In this document: one piece after another, positions 25,616-32,933 of the stretch | How the letters are laid out: every line of letters starts with the position of its first letter | How positions within the stretch are numbered: the first letter of the stretch is position 1 | NCBI GenBank assembly: GCA_039820405.1 | Contig: JBCBQC010000024.1 | Span: forward strand, 4,007-68,006 | Length of the DNA stretch: 64,000 nt | Source: CALLVY01 sp937899855 | Lineage (GTDB): Bacteria > Bacteroidota > Bacteroidia > Chitinophagales > Saprospiraceae | Direction: 5' to 3' | Translations under genes and position numbers: made by a program | The notes under the pieces: generated by a model | Database searches by the model: none | The model's input: only the letters and a program-made list of their open reading frames with translations | Told to the model about the DNA's origin: nothing

Positions 25616-27319
25616 ATGGCAGATCAAAAATTTGACGATTACCACTACGAGCGGCCGGTGATGGAAAACTTTACCGAAGCTTTCGAACAGTTGCTCACCC
25701 GCTTCGAAACTGCGGATGATGTGGCCCAACAAAGCGAAGCCCTCGGAGGCCTCAATCAATTGCGTCAGGAGTACTCTACGATGTACAATATCTGCCACGT
25801 TCGGCACACCATTGATACGCGAGATGACTTTTACGAAAAAGAAAACGCCTTTTTTGACAGCAACAACCCCGTGTACGACGCGCTGATCAACCGCTTCTAC
25901 ACCCAGTTGCTCCAATCGCCCTTTCGCCCCGAGCTGGAAAAACGTTGGGGCTCCCAACTGTTCGTGATCGCCGAGCTGACCCTCCGCACCTTCCGGCCCT
26001 CCATCCTGGAGCAATTGCGGGAGGAGAACCAACTGGTCAGTCAATATGTCAAACGCAAGGCTTCGGCCAAGATTGACTTTCGGGGAGAGCAGTACAATTT
26101 GGCCTCCATTCTGCCCCTGGAGCTGTCGCAGGATCGCGAGGTGCGAGCCGGGGCCCTCCGCGCCAAATGGACCTTTTACGCCAATAATGCCCCCGAGATC
26201 GAAAATATTTACGACCAGCAGGTCCAATTGCGGCACGGCATTGCCCGGGCTCTGGGCTTCAATAATTTTGTGGAACTTGGCTACGCCCGGATGTTGCGCT
26301 CCGATTACGATGCCACGATGGTGGCCAACTTTCGCCAGCAAGTCCTCGACTACATCGTTCCCATCGCCACCGAACTGTACGAGCGGCAGACCAAACGCCT
26401 GGGGCTGGATCACTTGTACTATTACGACGAGGGCTTCCGCTTTGCCTCCGGCAATCCCAAGCCCCAGGGTGATCCCCGCTGGATCATCGACAACGCCAGC
26501 CGGATGTACGGAGAATTGTCGCCCGAAACGGAGCAGTTTTTTGAATTTATGCGCCGAAAGAATCTGATGGACCTGGTCAACAAAGACGGCAAGGCCACGG
26601 GGGGCTACTGTACCTACATTGATGCTTATCAGGCCCCGTATATTTTTTCGAATTTCAACGGTACCAGCAGCGATATCGATGTGCTGACCCACGAAGCGGG
26701 GCACGCCTTTCAGGTGTATTCCAGCCGTGATATTGGCCTTCCCGAATACCAGTGGCCGACCTACGAGGCCTGCGAGATTCACTCCATGAGTATGGAGTTT
26801 TTTACCTGGCCCTGGATGCACCTGTTTTTCGATGCGGATACGGACAAGTACCGCTTTGCCCACTTGGCGGGTGCGATCAAGTTCCTACCTTACGGCGTGG
26901 CGGTGGACGAGTTTCAGCACCGCGTATACGAGCAGCCCACGATGGGCAAGGCCGAGCGCAACCGCGTGTGGCGGGAAATCGAGCAGCGCTATTTGCCCCA
27001 CCGCGACTACGCCGACAATGCTTTTCTGGAGGCGGGGGGCTACTGGCAACAGCAAAGCCACATCTTCAACATGCCTTTTTATTACATCGACTACACCCTG
27101 GCCCAGATTTGCGCCTTCCAGTTTTGGCAGCGCGATCGTGCCGATCACGAGGGTGCCTGGCGGGATTACCTCCGGCTGTGTCAAGCGGGGGGGAGCCACT
27201 CTTTTGTCGAACTGGTCAAATTGGCCAATCTGACCTCTCCTTTTGAGAATGGCTGCGTCGAGTCGGTCGTGGGCGACATCAAGGCTTGGTTGGATGGGGT
27301 AGACGATACGCGTTTTTAG
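25616..27319 (+). CDS. M3 family oligoendopeptidase
   Basis: 567 residues, cytoplasmic (no signal peptide). Zinc metallopeptidase of the M3/PepF family that cleaves short peptides. The zinc motif is THEAGHAFQVY (HExxH), with the third ligand region in TYEACEIHSMSMEFF, followed by the substrate-binding segment near the C-terminus, FNMPFYYIDYTLAQICAFQFW. Length is normal. It is transcribed alone, judged by its own promoter and the separate promoter candidate of the next gene. Confidence 0.94.
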   Translation: MADQKFDDYHYERPVMENFTEAFEQLLTRFETADDVAQQSEALGGLNQLRQEYSTMYNICHVRHTIDTRDDFYEKENAFFDSNNPVYDALINRFYTQLLQSPFRPELEKRWGSQLFVIAELTLRTFRPSILEQLREENQLVSQYVKRKASAKIDFRGEQYNLASILPLELSQDREVRAGALRAKWTFYANNAPEIENIYDQQVQLRHGIARALGFNNFVELGYARMLRSDYDATMVANFRQQVLDYIVPIATELYERQTKRLGLDHLYYYDEGFRFASGNPKPQGDPRWIIDNASRMYGELSPETEQFFEFMRRKNLMDLVNKDGKATGGYCTYIDAYQAPYIFSNFNGTSSDIDVLTHEAGHAFQVYSSRDIGLPEYQWPTYEACEIHSMSMEFFTWPWMHLFFDADTDKYRFAHLAGAIKFLPYGVAVDEFQHRVYEQPTMGKAERNRVWREIEQRYLPHRDYADNAFLEAGGYWQQQSHIFNMPFYYIDYTLAQICAFQFWQRDRADHEGAWRDYLRLCQAGGSHSFVELVKLANLTSPFENGCVESVVGDIKAWLDGVDDTRF

Positions 27320-27346
27320 GATTTCCGAGACCAAACGCTTAACAAA

Positions 27347-27378
27347 TTTGCGACAAAACCGTAGATATGATAAATTTC
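27347..27378 (+). promoter_or_regulatory. Putative promoter of the small lipoprotein gene
   Basis: TTTG at 27347-27350, 20-base spacer, TAAATTTC at 27371-27378 (last base off consensus), 36 bases before the ATG at 27415. Confidence 0.35.
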
Positions 27379-27414
27379 CGTAAAGGAAGGACGCCCGAAA
27401 AAAGAACCCGATCC

Positions 27415-27921
27415 ATGCAGCAGTTTTCGTATTTGTTTTTGTTGGGAATCACACTCGTATTTTCGAGTTGTGGCTTGTTGGATGAATGTGGCAGTTCCAA
27501 GGCGGATTTTTTGAAAAAATACGAAGCCTTCGTCCGCGAGGTAGAGCAGCAGGATTGGCACCACGCCGACAACGACTGGCAGGCCTACGACGAGCGCTTG
27601 GAGGCCTACCTCAACAATTGCTACGAGCGCTACGAACCGGAGCTAACGGCGGCGGAGACCAAAGATTTTTGGTTACTCACCGTCAGTTACTACGTCGCGA
27701 GGTACGACGGGCAGTTTGTGGAGGAATTTTTGGCTGAGGACAACCCATTGTCGCGGACGGTACGCGATCATTTTGAGGAGTTGGAAGACGATCCCGAGCG
27801 ATTTTTTCGGGATTTGGTGCGCGAAGTGAGTGGGGGCGAGGTCGACGAATTGTTCCGCGATCTGGGGAGAGAGTTGGAAAGTATGGGAAAACGACTACAA
27901 GATTGGTTGGACGAACGTTGA
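27415..27921 (+). CDS. Lipoprotein of unknown function
   Basis: 168 residues. A hydrophobic stretch ends in VFSSCG, a lipobox with Cys21. The mature part is helical and strongly acidic with many Glu/Asp and aromatic residues (DDEWQAYDERLEAYL-like texture), resembling the small helical lipoproteins common in Bacteroidota; I cannot name a family. The ATG at 27415 is preferred because the signal peptide begins there; an upstream in-frame ATG at 27367 would add 16 basic residues and lies before the predicted transcription start. Confidence 0.72.
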   Translation: MQQFSYLFLLGITLVFSSCGLLDECGSSKADFLKKYEAFVREVEQQDWHHADNDWQAYDERLEAYLNNCYERYEPELTAAETKDFWLLTVSYYVARYDGQFVEEFLAEDNPLSRTVRDHFEELEDDPERFFRDLVREVSGGEVDELFRDLGRELESMGKRLQDWLDER

Positions 27922-27995
27922 TAAAATTGACGACTCCTTCAACTTGACGACATCTTGAATTAAAAGACGGCGCTTAATTTGCCCGATCGTTTACC

Positions 27996-28003
27996 TATAT
28001 TTG
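27996..28003 (+). promoter_or_regulatory. Putative -7 box TATATTTG of the glycosyltransferase-4 gene
   Basis: Exact TAnnTTTG, 18 bases before the ATG at 28022; this argues against an upstream TTG start at 28001, which overlaps the box. Confidence 0.5.
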
Positions 28004-28021
28004 TATACGAAATTGTCTCCT

Positions 28022-29083
28022 ATGTACGATATCATACTGAGTTTTATCACTGCATTCACCCTGACCTACTTTGCGATTCCTTCGATTATTCGCATTGCTC
28101 GGGTCAAGAATCTGTGCGACGAACCGGGAGAACGGCGTTCTCACACGGTCAGTACGCCTTCGCTCGGTGGAATTGGTATTTTTGCGGGAGTCATTTTTTC
28201 CATTGTGATGTGGACGCCCTTCCACCTTTTTGACGACTTACAGTACATCCTTTGTTCCTTCATCATTCTCTTTTTGATCGGCGCCAAGGACGACATTCTA
28301 CCCCTGGCCCCCAACAAAAAGCTGATCGGTCAGATTCTGGCGGCCTCCATCCTCGTATTCAAATCCAACGTGCGCATCACCAGCCTCTACGGCATTTTTG
28401 GCATCCACGAGCTCCCCGAAGTGGTGAGCATTCTCCTGTCGATCTTTACCATCCTCGTCATCATCAATGCCTTCAATCTGATCGACGGCATCAATGGCTT
28501 GTCGGGAAGCATCGGCACTTTGATCACTTTGATCATTGGCACCTGGTTTTTACTCATCGACCACGTCGAACTGGCCATTATTGCCTTTGCTTTGGCGGGG
28601 GCGCTGATCGCTTTTCTCAAATACAATTACACCCCCGCCAAAATTTTTATGGGCGATACGGGCGCCATGCTCGTGGGGGTGATCTGTGCCATCCTGGCCA
28701 TCAAGTTTATCGAGCTGCAACCCACGTCCTCTCGCTACGCCCCTTACGCCTTCCGCGCCGCGCCCATCGTGGCCATCGGCATTCTCATCCTGCCCCTGTT
28801 CGATACCCTGCGCGTCTTCATCACCCGGGCCATGAAGGGTCGTTCGCCCTTTTATCCCGACCGTACCCACATCCACCACCTGCTAATCGACTTTGGCTTT
28901 AGCCACATGCAGGCCACCGGGATCCTCGTTGTGGTCAACATCCTTTTTATCGTCATGACCTATTCGCTGGACGGGATCGGCTCGCTCAATCTGCTGATGG
29001 TGATCCTGGGGCTGGCTTCCTTCCTTTCGGCGGGTTTATACTACACCGTGTCGCGTAAAAAGCAACGGCTCAAGACCACCTAG
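28022..29083 (+). CDS. MraY/WecA-family glycosyl-1-phosphate transferase
   Basis: 353 residues with about ten transmembrane helices. It transfers a sugar-1-phosphate from a UDP-sugar to undecaprenyl phosphate, the first step of a surface polysaccharide. Family residues are visible: the Asp pair in GAKDDILPLAPNKK, NAFNLIDGINGLSG, FMGDTGAMLVG, and the WecA-type HIHH in DRTHIHHLLIDFGF, which separates it from true MraY. The exact sugar is unknown; UDP-GlcNAc is the usual substrate of this branch. crcB follows after 3 bases. Confidence 0.92.
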   Translation: MYDIILSFITAFTLTYFAIPSIIRIARVKNLCDEPGERRSHTVSTPSLGGIGIFAGVIFSIVMWTPFHLFDDLQYILCSFIILFLIGAKDDILPLAPNKKLIGQILAASILVFKSNVRITSLYGIFGIHELPEVVSILLSIFTILVIINAFNLIDGINGLSGSIGTLITLIIGTWFLLIDHVELAIIAFALAGALIAFLKYNYTPAKIFMGDTGAMLVGVICAILAIKFIELQPTSSRYAPYAFRAAPIVAIGILILPLFDTLRVFITRAMKGRSPFYPDRTHIHHLLIDFGFSHMQATGILVVVNILFIVMTYSLDGIGSLNLLMVILGLASFLSAGLYYTVSRKKQRLKTT

Positions 29084-29086
29084 CCG

Positions 29087-29455
29087 ATGAATGCCTACCT
29101 CTTGGTTTTTATCGGTGGCGGTTTGGGGAGCTTGTGTCGCTTTGGCATTGCGCGTTTATTGCACCATTTTTCCTGGGTTTCCCTCTTTCCCTGGGCCACC
29201 TTTCTGGCCAATGCATTGAGCTGTGTCCTCCTCGGTAGCCTGGTTGCCCTACTCCAGAAAAACGGGCCCGGTGCAACGACCAAGTTGCTCCTGATTACCG
29301 GTTTTTGTGGAGGCTTTAGTACCTTTTCTACTTTTAGCAATGAGACCTTCCAGCTTTTCCAACAGGGAGCGGTGGGCTACGCCCTGCTCAACGTGGGGGG
29401 TAGTTTGCTGGTCGGCTTGCTGGGCATCTTTTTGGGAATGAAGCTGGTCTTGTAA
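29087..29455 (+). CDS. crcB: Fluoride-specific ion channel CrcB/Fluc
   Basis: 122 residues, four transmembrane helices. Family motifs are GGGLGSLCRFGIARLL near the N-terminus, PWATFLANALSCVLLGSL, and the central GFCGGFSTFSTFSNET, which lines the fluoride pore. It exports fluoride as a dual-topology dimer. It begins 3 bases after the upstream transferase gene and shares its mRNA; there is no room for, and no sign of, a fluoride riboswitch. Confidence 0.95.
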   Translation: MNAYLLVFIGGGLGSLCRFGIARLLHHFSWVSLFPWATFLANALSCVLLGSLVALLQKNGPGATTKLLLITGFCGGFSTFSTFSNETFQLFQQGAVGYALLNVGGSLLVGLLGIFLGMKLVL

Positions 29456-29458
29456 AGC

Positions 29459-29481
29459 GTGCCGCGGGCGCTCAACGGCAC
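29459..29481 (+). terminator. Weak terminator-like hairpin after crcB
   Basis: A 6-bp stem GTGCCG/CGGCAC with an 11-base loop followed by only TTT, between convergent crcB and the M48 gene. Confidence 0.3.
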
Positions 29482-29495
29482 TTTCCCCATCGGCC

Positions 29496-30293
29496 TTATT
29501 TCAGTAGATTTTTGATGCGTTGGTACTGGGTATCATTGGTTTTCTTGCCTCGGCAGCCCATGGCTCGGGCTCGATTTTCGATTTCCTGAACGCGATTGGT
29601 GGGGTTGGGGTGCGTACTCAAAAACTCGGGTGGGGAGCCTGCTCCTCCAATCTTTTTGAAGAATCCGGCGGCACCGGCGGCATTGTAATCGGTGCTGCAG
29701 AGGTAGCGAACGGAGTACTCATCCGCCTCGGTTTCGTGGGTCCGGCTAAAGCGCAGTCCGATCAAGCCACCGACGACCTGGCGCACGGCTGCGCGTTCGC
29801 CGAGTGCGGCACTGAGCAGCAGGTCGATGGCGCCCGATTTGGTCATCTGCTTGGTAGAGTGGCGCTGATCGGAGTGAGCGATTTCGTGGCCCATCACGCC
29901 AGCCAGTTGGTCTTCGCTATCGAGGTACTTAATCAGACCGGTATAAACGTAGAGGTAGCCTCCCGGGGTGGCAAAGGCATTGAGGGTTTCGGCATCGTCG
30001 ATGATTTGGACGGACCAGGCAAAGTTGTTGCGATTGACGATTTTGCCGCTGTTGAGGATCCGGTTGGTGATGCTGCGGACGTAGCGGTAGACCTCTTCGT
30101 TGCCACGTTCGGGGAGGAGGGGAAATTGCCGGGGATCGCTGGCGATCTCCTCGCTCACTTGTTTGCCCAAGCGGATGTCATCTTCGATGGTAAAAAGATT
30201 GATATTGTTGACTGTCTTTTTGGTAAAGTCGCAACTGATCAGGAGGCCACTGAGGAGGAGGGCGAAGCAAAGAAAGACTTTGGTGTAAGACAT
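29496..30293 (-). CDS. M48 family metallopeptidase lipoprotein
   Basis: 265 residues. The signal peptide ends in LLISCD (lipobox, Cys21). M48 features are complete: AFATPGGYLYVYTGLIKYL, the zinc motif GHEIAHSDQRHS, and HETEADEYSVRYL with the third ligand. Such proteins (BepA/LoiP-like) degrade misfolded outer-membrane proteins in the periplasm. It is convergent with crcB. Compare the second M48-like protein at 38076-38918, which has lost these residues. Confidence 0.92.
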   Translation of the reverse strand: MSYTKVFLCFALLLSGLLISCDFTKKTVNNINLFTIEDDIRLGKQVSEEIASDPRQFPLLPERGNEEVYRYVRSITNRILNSGKIVNRNNFAWSVQIIDDAETLNAFATPGGYLYVYTGLIKYLDSEDQLAGVMGHEIAHSDQRHSTKQMTKSGAIDLLLSAALGERAAVRQVVGGLIGLRFSRTHETEADEYSVRYLCSTDYNAAGAAGFFKKIGGAGSPPEFLSTHPNPTNRVQEIENRARAMGCRGKKTNDTQYQRIKNLLK

Positions 30294-30390
30294 GGTGCGG
30301 GTATTTTAATGTTGTATTTGGGACTTGAAAAACGCAGTTGGTCACGGTTTTCGTGTTGGGATCGTATGAGCTTGGGTTTAAATATTGGGG

Positions 30391-30415
30391 ACGGCTCGCA
30401 TTTTGGGAGAGCCGT
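30391..30415. repeat. 7-bp inverted repeat between the M48 and ompH genes
   Basis: ACGGCTC/GAGCCGT around an 11-base spacer. The 298-base region 30294-30591 otherwise shows only the promoter candidate at 30488-30517 and no gene. Confidence 0.3.
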
Positions 30416-30487
30416 TAAGGGCTTTTAAACAGGCGTTAAACCTTCGTTAAAGTGGGCAACTTTCCAGGCTGGGGCTTGTCCTAATGA

Positions 30488-30517
30488 TTGAAAGGTAGCA
30501 ATAAAATTGTAAATTTA
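30488..30517 (+). promoter_or_regulatory. Putative promoter of the first ompH gene
   Basis: TTG at 30488-30490, 19-base spacer, TAAATTTA at 30510-30517 (last base off consensus), 74 bases before the ATG. Confidence 0.35.
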
Positions 30518-30591
30518 GCAGTCTTAAACACGGTGCTGAATAGGCCGCTACGGAAACCAAATCATTATTTGACGTACTACAAATTTTAATT

Positions 30592-31101
30592 ATGATAAAG
30601 AAAGTAATTTTCACCCTATCCTTTGCCCTCCTTACCGTTTTTGCCCTACCGGCGCAGAAGGTCGCTTCCGTCGACATCACGCGAATTCTCGAAAGTCAAT
30701 CCGACTACGTCAGTGCTCAGGCACAACTGGACGAGTTGGCTTCCAAGTGGAAACGCGAAATTGAAGTGGAGTACGACAAAATAAAGGGGCTATACAACCG
30801 TTACCAGGCCGAGCAGGTTCTTTTAAGCGACGAAGTCAGCCGGCAGCGGGAGGAAGAGATCATCAGCAAGGAGAAGCAGGTGCGCGAGATGCAGAAGGAA
30901 AAGTTTGGGCCGGAGGGGGCCTTGTTTCAGCGGCGTCAACAGTTGGTACAGCCCATACAGGATCGGGTTTATTCGGCTATCGAGAACTACGCCAACGAAA
31001 AGGGTTTTGACTTTATCTTTGATCGTTCCAGTGCTTCGGGCATTATTTTCGCCAACGAGCGCTACGACAAAACCGACGATATTATTGCGGATTTAAAGTA
31101 A
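30592..31101 (+). CDS. OmpH/Skp-family periplasmic chaperone (copy 1)
   Basis: 169 residues: a signal peptide ending near LPAQ, then VASVDITRILESQSDY, a long helical hairpin rich in Glu, Lys and Gln (about 40-130), and a C-terminal return strand FDFIFDRSSASGIIFA. Skp-type proteins hold unfolded outer-membrane proteins in the periplasm for delivery to BamA. A second copy follows 76 bases downstream, with low overall identity but the same architecture and length. Confidence 0.9.
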   Translation: MIKKVIFTLSFALLTVFALPAQKVASVDITRILESQSDYVSAQAQLDELASKWKREIEVEYDKIKGLYNRYQAEQVLLSDEVSRQREEEIISKEKQVREMQKEKFGPEGALFQRRQQLVQPIQDRVYSAIENYANEKGFDFIFDRSSASGIIFANERYDKTDDIIADLK

Positions 31102-31119
31102 TTATCCGTTTCTAAGTAT

Positions 31120-31127
31120 TATTTTTG
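31120..31127 (+). promoter_or_regulatory. Putative -7 box TATTTTTG of the second ompH gene
   Basis: Exact TAnnTTTG, 50 bases before the ATG, suggesting the second copy can be transcribed on its own. Confidence 0.35.
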
Positions 31128-31177
31128 TGTTCCCTTTTGGGGATCATTATTCGAGAAACATATAAAACAAGCAAGCA

Positions 31178-31687
31178 ATGAAGAAGTTAATTCGATTGAG
31201 CTTTCTGGCGCTGGCCTTCCTGGCGGTAAAAATAGAAGCCGTGGAAGCCCAAAAATTTGGCTACCTCAGCTCGCAAGCCATCCTGGCCGAAATGCCGGAG
31301 GTCCAACTGATGAACGCCAATTTGCAGACGCTCGGAACCCAATTGCAGAAGAAGGGGCAGGGAATGCTCGCGGCATATAAAGAGAAGGAAGCAAATGCCA
31401 TGCGGAAAAAGGAACGTGGCGAGATGTCGCCCCTCGAAGAACAAACCGTACTGGAAGAATTGCAGAAGGAACAGGAAAGCATCATTCAGTTCGAGCAGAA
31501 CATGCAAAAAGACCTCTCAGAGAAGGAGCAGGAATTGCTTAAGCCCATCTACGATAAGGTGAACACGGCCATCAAGCAGGTGGCTCAAGAAGGCGGCTAC
31601 GAGATGATTTTTGAAGCCGGGGTACTGCTCTGGGCCGAAGAATCTACGGATGTCAGTGCCTTGGTAAAAGCCAAGCTGGGCCTCTAG
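31178..31687 (+). CDS. OmpH/Skp-family periplasmic chaperone (copy 2)
   Basis: 169 residues with a signal peptide (cleavage near VEAQ) and the Skp layout: FGYLSSQAILAEMPEVQLMN at the start, a coiled-coil arm (about 45-130) with many Gln/Lys/Glu, and a closing strand YEMIFEAGVLLWAEES. Tandem with copy 1 and ended by a strong terminator. Bacteroidota often carry two or three such genes, commonly close to bamA; here bamA is 7 kb away. Confidence 0.9.
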   Translation: MKKLIRLSFLALAFLAVKIEAVEAQKFGYLSSQAILAEMPEVQLMNANLQTLGTQLQKKGQGMLAAYKEKEANAMRKKERGEMSPLEEQTVLEELQKEQESIIQFEQNMQKDLSEKEQELLKPIYDKVNTAIKQVAQEGGYEMIFEAGVLLWAEESTDVSALVKAKLGL

Positions 31688-31710
31688 TTTAGCCCCTTTT
31701 TACGTTCCCG

Positions 31711-31745
31711 ACGGTCGGATAAGCTCAGTCTTATCCGACCGTTTT
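31711..31745 (+). terminator. Rho-independent terminator of the ompH pair
   Basis: A 13-bp perfect stem (31711-31723 with 31730-31742), 6-base loop, and TTTT at its end. Confidence 0.88.
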
Positions 31746-31865
31746 ATTAATACTCCCCCTTCTAACGCTGAAAAGTCGTATATTAGGAGTGTGGTAGTGG
31801 CTTTATCTGGACGAGCGCATTATTGTTGCCCCCCAAAATAGCCGCTACCGTAGAGTAAAAACCTA

Positions 31866-32933
31866 ATGATTACAGAAATTCACTACCCGGAGACCTTGGC
31901 TCCCGAGAAGCTGGACGAGTATCTGGCGAGGGGATGGTTCCGTATGGGTGCCATGATCTTCACTTGTCATTACCTCTGCTTCCACAACGAGCTTTACTCC
32001 GCCGTTTGGGCCCGGCTGCCCTTGGAAAACTATCGTTTTCGAAAAAGCCTCCGAAAAATCATCAACCGCAATCGCGAACGCTTTCGGACCATTACCCGCC
32101 CCGCCATCTTTGACGATGACAAGGAGCGCCTCTACCAACTCCACAAGCAACGCTTCGAGGGTTACATCGCCCCCACCCTGCGCGAATCCCTCTTTGGCAG
32201 CAGCGACAAGTTCGATCTGTACAACACCTGGGAGACGAGCATCTACGATGGAGATCAGTTGATCGGGGCGAGCTTTTTCGATCTGGGTGCCGATTCACTG
32301 GCCAGTATCATGGGGCTTTACGATCCCAGCTACGAACGCTTTAGCCTGGGCTTTTTTACCATGCTCATCGAGATCGAACACGGCTTACAAAAAAATATGC
32401 ACTACTACTATCCGGGCTACGTGGTGCCGGGTTACGGCCGCTTTGATTACAAACTGCGGATCGGATCGGTAGAGTATTTCGACGTACGGAGCAAAGGCTG
32501 GTATCCCTACGAGAAGATCGTAACGGACGATTTGCCTTCGGAAAAGCTGCGTTACCAATTGACCCTCCTTGAGGACGAACTGGAACATCGTCAGCTGCCG
32601 CACGATCGCCTCGTGTACCAACTCTACGATAAAAAACTATTTGGATTTGAAGACATGCGCTATTACCGCGCCCCGCTAATACTGCGCTGTGGGGTTAGTC
32701 ACGACCAACGCAAGTGGCTCGTAGTCGATTTCGATTTTATTGAAGATCACTACCGCGTCTGTCTGGTTTCCCGTTTTGAGGAGCCTCTGGCCTTTATTTA
32801 CGATTTATTCGAAGATGTCGATAGCGATCGCTGTATCCTCGAGTTTTTGTTTCTCAAAGCCATTCTCCTCGAACACGAAGATCCCATCGAGGTCGCCCAC
32901 TTCATCGAAGTTGCCGGCCGTGATCTACGCTAG
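31866..32933 (+). CDS. Arginyl-tRNA-protein transferase-like (ATE/Bpt C-terminal, GNAT-fold) protein
   Basis: 355 residues, cytoplasmic. The first 230 residues match the C-terminal catalytic half of aminoacyl-tRNA-protein transferases: YQLHKQRFEGY, GASFFDLGADSLASIMGLYDP, LGFFTMLIEIEHGLQKNMHYYYPGYVV and FDYKLRIG, where the usual family text is SxYxFYDP...YYLGYWI...MNYK. The usual N-terminal Cys-rich part of the family is reduced. Transfer of an amino acid to protein N-termini (a degradation signal) is plausible but unproven. The last 110 residues are lineage-specific. Its stop overlaps that of the convergent clpB by 9 bases. Confidence 0.7.
   Translation: MITEIHYPETLAPEKLDEYLARGWFRMGAMIFTCHYLCFHNELYSAVWARLPLENYRFRKSLRKIINRNRERFRTITRPAIFDDDKERLYQLHKQRFEGYIAPTLRESLFGSSDKFDLYNTWETSIYDGDQLIGASFFDLGADSLASIMGLYDPSYERFSLGFFTMLIEIEHGLQKNMHYYYPGYVVPGYGRFDYKLRIGSVEYFDVRSKGWYPYEKIVTDDLPSEKLRYQLTLLEDELEHRQLPHDRLVYQLYDKKLFGFEDMRYYRAPLILRCGVSHDQRKWLVVDFDFIEDHYRVCLVSRFEEPLAFIYDLFEDVDSDRCILEFLFLKAILLEHEDPIEVAHFIEVAGRDLR

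Noticed and set aside
25499..26863. 454-codon open frame antisense to the M3 peptidase gene
   Set aside because: It is the mirror of a GC-rich coding frame; the M3 protein on the other strand has full family motifs, and this one has none.
29070..29090. Possible fluoride riboswitch before crcB
   Set aside because: Only 3 bases separate crcB from the upstream coding sequence, so no leader exists.
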